NCBI GenBank assembly: GCA_900552475.1
Contig: USAC01000031.1
Span: forward strand, 1 to 21,259
DNA: 21,259 nucleotides
DNA from: an uncultured Eubacteriales bacterium
GTDB lineage: Bacteria > Bacillota > Clostridia > Oscillospirales > Oscillospiraceae
Direction of reading: 5' to 3'
The notes beneath the pieces were generated by a model. That model saw only the letters and a list, made by a program, of their open reading frames with translations, searched no databases and had not been told where the DNA came from. A program made the translations under genes and the position numbers. The first letter of the stretch is position 1, and the number at the start of each line of letters is the position of its first letter. Positions 6,287 to 12,745 of this stretch are shown in pieces.

Positions 6287-7240
6287 AAGCGCCAGCATGA
6301 CCATATAGGCCGCGTAGATGACGAGCATCAGCAGACCCTGCCAGCGGTAGAACTTACCCTTGAGCAGCGGCGGCAGCACCGCCACGCAGCACAGCGTCAG
6401 ACACGCCGGGAGATCCAGCATTGTCGTCTGCGCGCTGAACGTGAGCCTGCCGCCCGAGACAGCGGAACAGATCGGCAGGATGAGCGTCAGGTCGATGACA
6501 TTCGCGCCGATGATGTTGCCCACGGACATGGACGCCTCCTTCTTGGCAATCGCCGTGAGCGTCGCGACGAGCTCCGGCAGGCTCGTACCGATGGCCACCA
6601 TCGTCACGCCGACGATGCTCGCCGGGACGCCCAGCAGCAGCGCCAGCTCGCTGCCGTAGTCGATCAGCAGGCGCGAGCCGAGCACAATCGCCGCGCAGCC
6701 GAGCAGGAACATGCCGATCTTGCCCGCCACCTTGCGCCGGGATGCCTTCTGGCGCGCCGGATGCTCCGCGCGGTTTTCCTGCACGCTCGCGCGCGCATCC
6801 GCGACGTTGCTCCACAGATAGAGCGCGAACACCACGAACATCGTCAGGCTCGGCAGAATCGGCAGCACACCCCCGCGGCACAGCAGCGTCAGCAGCGCCG
6901 CACCAGCCACCATCAGAATGGCCTTCAGGCTGAAGTGCTTCTTGCTGACGAGTGCGGGCATACACAGCGCGGAGATGCCCAGAATCAGGCCAAGGTTCGC
7001 CGTGACCGAGCCGACGGCGTTGCCCACCGCCAGATCCACCTCGCCCTCCATCACGCCGATGATGGAGACGGTCAGCTCCGGCAGCGTCGTCGCCAGCGAG
7101 ACGACGGTCGCGCCGATGATGAAATGCGGCACGCCGGTCGCCTCGGCGATCCAGACGGCGCCGTCGAGAAACCAGTCGCCGCCCTTGACAATCAGCACCA
7201 GACCGACCACAAACAGCAGAATTGTTACCCAGATACTCAT
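6281..7240 (-). CDS. Calcium/sodium antiporter (CaCA family, YrbG-like)
   Basis: The 319-residue protein is an inner-membrane cation exchanger of the CaCA superfamily. It has the two homologous alpha repeats in opposite halves: GATVVSLATTLPELTVSI plus VGNAVGSVTANLGLILG (about residues 43-85) and GVTMVAIGTSLPELVATL plus VGNIIGANVIDLTLIL (about 206-250). The acidic residue in each LPEL motif binds the cation. About ten membrane helices are visible, with a charged cytoplasmic loop near residues 145-170 between the halves. The length is normal for the YrbG type. The ATG at 7240 has only a weak ribosome site (GGGCGGGA). It is a single-gene unit, convergent to the DUF5692-type gene. Confidence 0.93.
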   Translation of the reverse strand: MSIWVTILLFVVGLVLIVKGGDWFLDGAVWIAEATGVPHFIIGATVVSLATTLPELTVSIIGVMEGEVDLAVGNAVGSVTANLGLILGISALCMPALVSKKHFSLKAILMVAGAALLTLLCRGGVLPILPSLTMFVVFALYLWSNVADARASVQENRAEHPARQKASRRKVAGKIGMFLLGCAAIVLGSRLLIDYGSELALLLGVPASIVGVTMVAIGTSLPELVATLTAIAKKEASMSVGNIIGANVIDLTLILPICSAVSGGRLTFSAQTTMLDLPACLTLCCVAVLPPLLKGKFYRWQGLLMLVIYAAYMVMLALA

Positions 7241-7331
7241 ATTCTTGTCCCGCCCTCAGAAAGCTCCCGTTTGTATGTTAACAGAATTTTTATTATATAC
7301 GCTGCCGCGCCGCTATGCAAGACAAAAACGT

Positions 7332-7360
7332 TTGAACCGCGCGTTTTCGCGTGTTATAAT
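7332..7360 (+). promoter_or_regulatory. Promoter of the acyl-ACP thioesterase gene
   Basis: TTGAAC (7332-7337) and perfect TATAAT (7355-7360), 17-base spacer, about 37 bases before the ATG. Confidence 0.82.
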
Positions 7361-7403
7361 AGAATTTATACGGTTATTCTTCCCACAGGAGGGGCAATAC
7401 AAT

Positions 7404-8153
7404 ATGGAAATGCCGGGATATTTTGAAAAAAACATCGTTCTGCCGCCGGATTACTGCGGCCAGACGGCGGAGCTTTCGCCGCTCGCGGCATTTACGCTCT
7501 TTCAGGCCATCGCCTCGGAGCACGCCGAGTATACCGGCGTCGGCAACGACGCCATGGCCGCGCGCGGCCAGTTCTGGCTGACGCTGCACACGCGGGTGGA
7601 CTTTTTCGGCACTGCCCGCATGTCGCAGGAGGTCACCGCCGCCACTTGGCCGGAGCCGTGCAGCCATCATGCGCTGCGCTGCTACCGTAGCTACAGTCTC
7701 CGCCGCGGGGACGAGCTGCTCGCCCTCGGGCGGACGCAGTGGGCCGTGCTCGAGCCGGAGGGACGCCTGCTCCCGCTCGTACGGGACGTGTTCCCGGCGG
7801 ATTATGCCTATTGCGGCCGCACGGGCATCACGGACGCGCCCACGCGCTTTCACGACGACTTCACCCCGGCGGACGAGGTGTTCACCCACACCGTCCGCTC
7901 GACCGACATCGACGCCGGACACCATATGAATAACGTCGCCTACGTCCGCGTGCTGCTCGACTGCTTCCCGGCGGCGGTGCTCGCGGGCGGGGATATCTCC
8001 TCCATCGAGGTACACTACGCGGCGGTCTGCCGCGAGGGCGAGGTGCTCACGGTCTGCAGAAAGGACGAGGGAAACCTCTGCCGTCTGGCCATCAAAAAGC
8101 CCGACGGCACCGCCGCCGTCCTCGCCTCCGTCCGCTTCAAAATCAAAGAATAA
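7404..8153 (+). CDS. Acyl-ACP thioesterase (double hotdog fold)
   Basis: The 249-residue protein fits the bacterial acyl-ACP thioesterase family, which releases fatty acids from acyl carrier protein in the cytoplasm. The length equals two hotdog domains. The N-terminal domain contains LSPLAAFTLFQAIASEHAE and GQFWLTLHTRVDFFG. The C-terminal domain has the motif DIDAGHHMNNVAYV (residues 168-181), matching the active-site D-x-N-x-H-V-N-N-x-x-Y segment of the family, here with Met in place of Val. The ATG at 7404 follows AGGAGGGG; the frame is open upstream but over the promoter, so longer starts are excluded. The TAA stop lies at the base of the terminator stem. Confidence 0.9.
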   Translation: MEMPGYFEKNIVLPPDYCGQTAELSPLAAFTLFQAIASEHAEYTGVGNDAMAARGQFWLTLHTRVDFFGTARMSQEVTAATWPEPCSHHALRCYRSYSLRRGDELLALGRTQWAVLEPEGRLLPLVRDVFPADYAYCGRTGITDAPTRFHDDFTPADEVFTHTVRSTDIDAGHHMNNVAYVRVLLDCFPAAVLAGGDISSIEVHYAAVCREGEVLTVCRKDEGNLCRLAIKKPDGTAAVLASVRFKIKE

Positions 8154-8189
8154 AGAACCAGCGGAGATGACGTCTCCGCTGGTTCTTTA
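8151..8189 (+). terminator. Terminator of the thioesterase gene (includes its stop codon)
   Basis: A 17-bp stem, TAAAGAACCAGCGGAGA and complement with a 5-base loop, begins with the TAA stop itself. GTCTCAC element copy 4 starts four bases later. Confidence 0.88.
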
Positions 8190-8192
8190 TAG

Positions 8193-8290
8193 GTCTCACC
8201 AAGTTCGCGCCGCGCACGGTGCGAAAAAGATCCCATCCGTTTTTTGCGGCGGCGTGTACGCCGCAAAAAACACTTTGCTCGGAGCGAGCG
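8193..8290 (+). repeat. GTCTCAC element, copy 4 (3' truncated, overlaps broken gene)
   Basis: Starts GTCTCACCAAGTTCGCG. P1 is TTCGCGCCG-CGCA-CGGTGCGAA (8204-8225, one G-T pair). P2 (8239-8271) is the most regular in the window, 13 perfect pairs with loop GCGTGTA. The sequence stops at GGAGCGAGCG: P3 is missing and the minus-strand remnant gene begins. Confidence 0.85.
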
Positions 8291-8453
8291 TCACCCCGCC
8301 GTCCTCGCAGACGTAGCACCCGTCGTTGTCGCGCTCCGCCGGGCAGCCGCCCTCGATACCCGTGCCGGTGAAGGTGATCTCCAGATGCTCCGTGCGGAAG
8401 GTCGTCACGCGGCCGTCCGTCTCGAAGGCGGCGTCCTCCCAATTTTCGATCAT
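8291..8453 (-). pseudogene. Truncated gene of unknown function, 3' end replaced by a GTCTCAC element
   Basis: The minus-strand frame starts at ATG 8453 after AGGTGG and reads MIENWEDAAFETDG ... EITFTGTGIEGG ... CYVCEDGGVT. It then runs into repeat copy 4, which supplies about 30 further codons (KVFFAAYTPPQKTD...) and a TGA inside the conserved TCTCAC motif at 8196-8198. The start overlaps the preceding frame's stop as ATGA, a sign of former translational coupling. I do not recognise the family. The composition and coupling suggest it was a real gene, now cut short; whether the hybrid frame is still translated is unknown. Confidence 0.6.
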
Positions 8454-8590
8454 GTTCCACCTGCGGCGGCCGTCCGGGCCGCCGCGGTCACGAACTCGAC
8501 ATAGCCGCGCCCGCCGTCCCGGATCTCCGCGTTGATGCGCAGGACGGGCCACAGCGACGCGAATCCGCCCTGACCAGCGCGATTTCCGGT
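8450..8590 (-). pseudogene. C-terminal remnant of an unknown protein, coupled to the next fragment
   Basis: The minus-strand frame reads GGFASLWPVLRINAEIRDGG, then RGYVEFVTAAARTAAAGGT and a TGA that overlaps the next start as ATGA. The upstream part of any gene is missing: at 8590 the promoter of the divergent nitroreductase begins. I read it as the tail of an otherwise deleted gene. The family is not recognised. With so short a fragment, a chance open frame in GC-rich DNA cannot be excluded. Confidence 0.4.
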
Positions 8591-8618
8591 TGCACCGCGC
8601 GGCGCGGTAGTCTATAAT
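8590..8618 (+). promoter_or_regulatory. Promoter of the nitroreductase gene
   Basis: TTGCAC (8590-8595) and TATAAT (8613-8618) with a 17-base spacer. The leader is about 50 bases. Confidence 0.82.
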
Positions 8619-8674
8619 GGAGCTACGACAAAAGACGCGGGCGATACAGCCGCCCGCGGGAAAGGTGATATTCG

Positions 8675-9187
8675 ATGGATTTTCAAGCTCTGGCTGCGCA
8701 GCGCTATTCGCTGCGCAAATACAGCGACCGCCCCGTGGAGGACGAGAAGCTGCAGCTGATCCTGCAGGCCGCACAGTCCGCGCCGACGGCACACAACCTC
8801 CAGCCGCAGCGGATTTTCGTCCTGCGCAGCGCGCAGGCGCTGGAGAAGGCGGATGCCTGCATGGACAGCCACTTCCATCCGCCGGTCATCCTCGCCGTGA
8901 CATATGACGCGCAGTGCGCCTGGACGCGTGAGGGCGACGGTAAGAACCACGGCGAGATCGACGCCGCGCTCTGCGCGATGCAGATGATGCTGCAGGCGGC
9001 GGAGCTCGGTCTTGGCACGACGTATGTCGGCATGTTCAGCCCGGAAAAGCTGCTTGCGTCCTTCCCGGAGATGGCGGGCTGCACGCCCATCGCCCTGCTG
9101 ACGCTCGGCTACCCCGCCGAGGGCGCCCACCCCGCGCGCCTGCACACCCAGCGAAAGCCCCTCGAAGACCTCGTCCAATACCTGTAA
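8675..9187 (+). CDS. Nitroreductase family protein
   Basis: The 170-residue protein belongs to the FMN-dependent nitroreductase family. The N-terminus RYSLRKYSDRPVEDEKLQLI is the family signature, with basic residues that contact FMN phosphate. AAQSAPTAHNLQPQRIFVL follows as the usual SAPSxxNxQPW-type segment, and the later EIDAALCAMQMMLQAAELGLGTTYVGMF is the typical helix and glycine turn. It ends near the LGYPAEGAHPA segment found in such enzymes. The length is at the short end for the family. The substrate is unknown. ATG 8675 follows AAAGGTGAT. The stop codon is inside the terminator stem. Confidence 0.92.
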   Translation: MDFQALAAQRYSLRKYSDRPVEDEKLQLILQAAQSAPTAHNLQPQRIFVLRSAQALEKADACMDSHFHPPVILAVTYDAQCAWTREGDGKNHGEIDAALCAMQMMLQAAELGLGTTYVGMFSPEKLLASFPEMAGCTPIALLTLGYPAEGAHPARLHTQRKPLEDLVQYL

Positions 9188-9228
9188 AAAGAACTGCCGC
9201 TCACACGAGCGGCAGTTCTTTTTACAGG
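9181..9228 (+). terminator. Terminator of the nitroreductase gene (includes its stop codon)
   Basis: A long perfect stem, TGTAAAAAGAACTGCCGCTC and complement, loop ACAC. The TAA stop at 9185-9187 is part of the left arm. Confidence 0.9.
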
Positions 9229-9238
9229 CTATCCAAAA

Positions 9239-9388
9239 GTCTCACAGAGTTCGCGGCTCGCAAGCCGCGAATGAAATGAAATCCCGTATTTCGCGGCGGC
9301 ATGTACGTCGCGAAATACCCCCTGCGCGGAGTGGAGTGTCGCAGGCCAGCAAAGCTGGCCGAGGCGCGGAGCGCAGCGAGCCCCCCCT
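9239..9388 (+). repeat. GTCTCAC element, copy 5 (full length, compensatory changes)
   Basis: P1 is TTCGCGGCT-CGCA-AGCCGCGAA (9250-9271), P2 is GTATTTCGCGGCG with arm CGTCGCGAAATAC (9286-9318), and P3 is GGCCAGC-AAA-GCTGGCC (9344-9360). Each stem differs from the other copies but is paired. It ends CGCGGAGCGCAGCGA. It lies between convergent genes. Confidence 0.9.
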
Positions 9389-9420
9389 CATTGAAAAAGG
9401 GCTATGCCCTTTTTTCAATG
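9389..9420 (-). terminator. Terminator of the acyltransferase/zinc-ribbon operon
   Basis: Stem CATTGAAAAAGGGC, loop TAT, arm GCCCTTTTTTCAATG with one bulged T, directly beyond the stop at 9423. Confidence 0.85.
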
Positions 9421-9422
9421 AA

Positions 9423-10121
9423 TCACAAAAAGAACTTCCTGTGCAGCGAGCGGCGCAGGGGGTTGCAGAAGCCGACGACCAGCAGCGTCACGCCCAGCAC
9501 CACACCCGCCGACAGCGGATACACCGACCAGAAAAACACCCGCCCGACATGGAACGTCAAGTTCAGCAGATACTCGATCAGCACCGTCACCCCGCCGCCG
9601 AGGATCAATGCCCCGCCGATAACGAAGAGTTGCCCTCTGCGCAGATAGTGCAGCAGCGCCACCGTACCCGATACGAGCAGCCCGATCGCCCCCGTCACCG
9701 GGAAGGCAAACGTCAAAAACCAGTGCCCGCCGGTCGCAAAGTTGATATAGAGCAGATACAGTCCGATCGCGGCGAAGTCCACCGGCACAAAGATCACCGG
9801 GTTCGGCCGCCGGAACCAGAGCGGCAGCACCACCATCACATACAGCAGCGCCGCGCCGCCCACGGAATAGCCCGACCAGACGATCCGCCCGTTCACGCGC
9901 CAGTCGCACAGGATGCTCAGCACCGCCGGCAGCGCCAGCAGCACCGTCAGCACGAAGAGCGCGCCCGTGTGGCTGACCTCCTCGGGCCGCGCCTGCGCCT
10001 GCGGCGGATAGGGCGGCTCGCCCTGCGCCTGCGGGAGGTCAGGGTGGAACACGCGCGTTCCGCAGAGGGGGCAGACCTTCTCGCTGTCGGCCAGCTCCAC
10101 GCCGCATTTGATACAATACAT
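9423..10121 (-). CDS. Zinc-ribbon membrane protein, DUF6320-like
   Basis: The 232-residue protein begins with a zinc ribbon: MYCIKCG and VCPLCGT place Cys3, Cys6, Cys17 and Cys20 as ligands. A Pro/Gln-rich linker of about 25 residues follows. The rest is hydrophobic with six to seven membrane helices. This layout matches my memory of the DUF6320 family, commonly adjacent to a hydrolase/acyltransferase gene as here; the name is tentative. The ATG at 10121 follows GGAAGGAA and lies 20 bases after the stop of the upstream gene, so they form an operon. A role in the same membrane or lipid pathway is inferred from the pairing only. Confidence 0.8.
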   Translation of the reverse strand: MYCIKCGVELADSEKVCPLCGTRVFHPDLPQAQGEPPYPPQAQARPEEVSHTGALFVLTVLLALPAVLSILCDWRVNGRIVWSGYSVGGAALLYVMVVLPLWFRRPNPVIFVPVDFAAIGLYLLYINFATGGHWFLTFAFPVTGAIGLLVSGTVALLHYLRRGQLFVIGGALILGGGVTVLIEYLLNLTFHVGRVFFWSVYPLSAGVVLGVTLLVVGFCNPLRRSLHRKFFL

Positions 10122-10141
10122 CGTTTTTCCTTCCTTTCTCC

Positions 10142-12304
10142 TCAGCGCTGGTTGCTCTCCACCTTCACGGGCAGGCCCAGCCGGTGCAGCACCCGGTAAA
10201 AGTGCAGCTCCAGCTCCGGCTCGCGGATGTTGCGGATGCAGTTGATATAGGCCGTGCCGTTCCATGTGATGACGCCGCAGTTGTGCGGCGCGCGGGCCTG
10301 CACGCCGATGATGAAGTCCATGCGCGCAACGTACGGGCGCATGGCCTCCGGCAGCTCCACCCGCCCGAGGTTTGACAGGCACAGGCAGGATTTGCACTCG
10401 CCGACCGCGTCAAACACGGCCCTCATGGCTAAATTCTTGATAAACAGCGGCATGACGCGCAGCAGCGGGAGCCGCTCGCTCGCGACGTTCGCGGCAAACT
10501 TCGCGCGCATGGTGCGCGTGTTGTTCTCCAGCCCCATCCGGTGGTGGACGGTCTGGCAGATCTCCTCGAACGTGTAGTCCCCGAGCCGCGGGTCGATCTC
10601 CGGGGTGATATAGGAGGCGAAGTTGCGCAGCGTCGCGCTCGGGAAGAGCTTGCGCAGGTTGACGGGCAGGAGCACCTTGACGGGCTTTCTCCGCCGCCGC
10701 TGCGGCACCTTTTCGCGCTGCAGCTCATAGATCGCCTGCATCATCGCCGCGCACAGCAGCTCCGTCACCGTCACGCCGAAGCGCTTGGCGCACTCGCGCA
10801 GCGCGTCCGCCGGGACCATCATCGTCACGAGGTCTTTAAATCCGTCTGGCTCCGGTGTGCCGCTGAGGTGCCAGGCCGTCGCCTCGCGGCGGCTCGCCTT
10901 CACATCCCCGGCATAGCGCAGGAAGCTGTCCTCGAACTCCTCCTCGTCCGGCTCCTCGAGCCTCCCGAGCACACCCTGCTCCGCCGGGACGGACAGGCCG
11001 TATTTCTCACTGAGGTACTCGGCCAGCAGCGTCTTGAGGAAGATCAGCCCGCCCGTGCCGTCCGTCAGCGCGTGGAAAAACTCCACGGCGATCCGGTTGT
11101 GATACACCAGCACGCGCAGCGCGCACCTGCGCACCTGATCGAACGGCGCGTGTGCCAGCGGGCAGCTCTTCTCCGGCTGGATCTCCGGTGCCTGCGGGAT
11201 CTGTTCGAGATAGTACCAGAACACGCCCCGGCGCAGCCGCACGGCGATCGACGGGAAGCGCCGTACCGTCACGTCCAGCGCCGTGCGCAGCACGTCCGTA
11301 TCCACCGGCTCCGTCAGCGTCGCGGACAGGCGGAAGAAATTCGTCCAGTTGCGGCGCTTGGCCGCGGGATAGATCTTCGCGGCGTTGTCGAGCCGCATCC
11401 AGCGCAGGCTCTTCGCCGGGGAGAGCACCTTCGTGAGAAAGCGGTTGATCTCGCTGAAGTCCTGCTCCATGTTCTCGCTGAGGTTATAGAGCACATACGC
11501 ATGCCAGCGCTCGGGCGCGATGAGCATCCTGCTCTTGCATCCGCTCGCGAGGAGTTTTTCGTGCAGGCGGCGCGTGTCGTCGAGCATGACCTCGTCCCCG
11601 CCGACAAACAGCAGCGACGGCGGCAGCCCCTCCAGATCCCCGAACAGGGGCGAGCACAGCGGGTCGCGCGCGTCGTCCGTATAGCACCCGGCGTAGAACT
11701 CCAGCAGCTCCTTCGTCATGGAGGGATCGGCCTCGCGGTTTGTCTCATATGTCTCGCCCGACTCGGTGAGATCCGTCCACGGCGAGATGCCGATCAGGCC
11801 GCACGGCAGAGGAAGCCCCAGCTCGCGCAGCTTCAGACATAGAGCGTAGATCAGTCCGCCGCCCGCACTCTCGCCGCAGAGGAGAATCTGGTGCGCGGCA
11901 TAGCCCTTTTTGAGCAGGTATTGGTAACTCTCCAGCGCGTCGTCGAGCGCCGCGGGATAGCGGTTCTCCGGCGCAAGGCGGTACGCCGCGCAGAACACAC
12001 GCACGCCGCCCTCCGCCGCGAGCGTTGCGCCAAAGCCCTTGGCATACTCCAGACTCCCGCAGGTGTAGCCGCCGCCGTGCAGATAGAGGATCACGCCCGT
12101 GCGGCGCTGGTCGTGCGGCGTAATCCACGCGCCCTGAAACGCGCCGAAGTCGTGCTCGCGGACATAGACCTCGCGCCGGTGCATCGCCGTCATCAGCTCG
12201 CCGAGCTTGTCCTGTCCCTTGCGCGTGACCTCGAGCGAGCAGTTCGCGACGAATGGCTTGAAGAAATTCAGTTGTGAGCGGACGAGCCTGGCATGCAGCT
12301 CCAT
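10142..12304 (-). CDS. Alpha/beta hydrolase fused to a condensation-type (alcohol acetyltransferase-like) acyltransferase
   Basis: The 720-residue protein has two domains. Residues ~1-295 are a hormone-sensitive-lipase-type alpha/beta hydrolase: oxyanion motif HGGG (76-79), nucleophile GESAG with Ser146, acidic residue in VGGDEVMLDD (Asp237 or Asp242) and His268 in RWHAY. Residues ~305-720 resemble the alcohol acetyltransferase/WS-DGAT/NRPS condensation superfamily, with the catalytic motif HALTDG (HxxxDG, 411-416). The natural reaction is unknown; an acyl transfer to or from an alcohol or lipid is plausible. The ATG at 12304 follows AAAGGAG. It is the first gene of an operon with the zinc-ribbon membrane protein. 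The fusion is continuous, with no frameshift in the linker. Confidence 0.9.
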   Translation of the reverse strand: MELHARLVRSQLNFFKPFVANCSLEVTRKGQDKLGELMTAMHRREVYVREHDFGAFQGAWITPHDQRRTGVILYLHGGGYTCGSLEYAKGFGATLAAEGGVRVFCAAYRLAPENRYPAALDDALESYQYLLKKGYAAHQILLCGESAGGGLIYALCLKLRELGLPLPCGLIGISPWTDLTESGETYETNREADPSMTKELLEFYAGCYTDDARDPLCSPLFGDLEGLPPSLLFVGGDEVMLDDTRRLHEKLLASGCKSRMLIAPERWHAYVLYNLSENMEQDFSEINRFLTKVLSPAKSLRWMRLDNAAKIYPAAKRRNWTNFFRLSATLTEPVDTDVLRTALDVTVRRFPSIAVRLRRGVFWYYLEQIPQAPEIQPEKSCPLAHAPFDQVRRCALRVLVYHNRIAVEFFHALTDGTGGLIFLKTLLAEYLSEKYGLSVPAEQGVLGRLEEPDEEEFEDSFLRYAGDVKASRREATAWHLSGTPEPDGFKDLVTMMVPADALRECAKRFGVTVTELLCAAMMQAIYELQREKVPQRRRRKPVKVLLPVNLRKLFPSATLRNFASYITPEIDPRLGDYTFEEICQTVHHRMGLENNTRTMRAKFAANVASERLPLLRVMPLFIKNLAMRAVFDAVGECKSCLCLSNLGRVELPEAMRPYVARMDFIIGVQARAPHNCGVITWNGTAYINCIRNIREPELELHFYRVLHRLGLPVKVESNQR

Positions 12305-12348
12305 AGGCGGGGCTCCTTTCTGCGCGGAAAAATCATTATAACTAAATA

Positions 12349-12377
12349 ATTATAGCATTGACTTCTTTCCTTGTAAA
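12349..12377 (-). promoter_or_regulatory. Promoter of the hydrolase/acyltransferase operon
   Basis: On the minus strand TTTACA (12372-12377) and TATAAT (12349-12354) are 17 bases apart, about 45 bases before the ATG. Confidence 0.78.
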
Positions 12378-12395
12378 TACGCAGCCCGGCTCAGC

Positions 12396-12540
12396 TGTCG
12401 CTGCGTTCCGCGCCTTGGCCAGCCATGCAGGCCTGCGACACTGCACTACGCGCGAAGAGTTTTTTTGCGACGTACACGCCGCCGCAAAAAACAGATTTGA
12501 ACTAATTCGCGGTCTCCGTGCTGCGAACTCTGCGAGGCTC
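12396..12540 (-). repeat. GTCTCAC element, copy 6 (inverted)
   Basis: Read on the minus strand it starts GAGCCTCGCAGAGTTCGC, a diverged start motif. P1 is degenerate (only TTCGC/GCGAA remain). P2 at 12459-12492 has loop GCGTGTA. P3 is GGCCTGC / GCTGGCC (12417-12433) with one mismatch. It ends CAAGGCGCGGAACGCAGCGA. It lies upstream of the acyltransferase promoter, not between convergent genes. Confidence 0.85.
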
Positions 12541-12562
12541 ATCTGAAACAAACGGCAGTAGA

Positions 12563-12593
12563 CAGAATCGCCCGGCAATACCGGGCGATTCTG
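12563..12593. terminator. GC-rich hairpin between two inverted repeat copies
   Basis: Perfect 13-bp stem CAGAATCGCCCGG, loop CAATA. No T run follows on either strand, so termination is uncertain. No gene lies in 12305-12739; the stretch holds this hairpin, two repeat copies, a promoter and a terminator. Confidence 0.5.
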
Positions 12594-12610
12594 CTTATAT
12601 CTCATATCAG

Positions 12611-12708
12611 ACTTATTTTTCTGACAACATGCACGTCAGAATAATTCCTCGCGCGGAGCGAAGTGTCGCAGCGCCGCCGCTCGCGGCGGTGCAAGGCGCG
12701 CAGCGCCG
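12611..12708 (+). repeat. GTCTCAC element, copy 7 (5' part missing, P2 stem fully changed)
   Basis: P2 is TTCTGAC (12619-12625) / GTCAGAA (12635-12641) around ACATGCAC, aligned with the P2 loop of other copies. P3 is GCGCCGCCG (12671-12679) paired to 12684-12692. The framing strings GCGCGGAGCGAAGTGTCGCAG... and CAAGGCGCGCAGCG are clear. The GTCTCAC start and P1 are absent or too diverged. Confidence 0.75.
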
Positions 12709-12709
12709 T

Positions 12710-12745
12710 TTTTGATGGAAAAGAGCGCGCTCTTTTCCATCAAAA
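12710..12745 (-). terminator. Terminator of the G3E GTPase operon (includes stop codon)
   Basis: A fully palindromic 36-base stretch, TTTTGATGGAAAAGAGC and complement, covers the TGA stop at 12740 and ends in a T tract on the minus strand. Confidence 0.82.
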
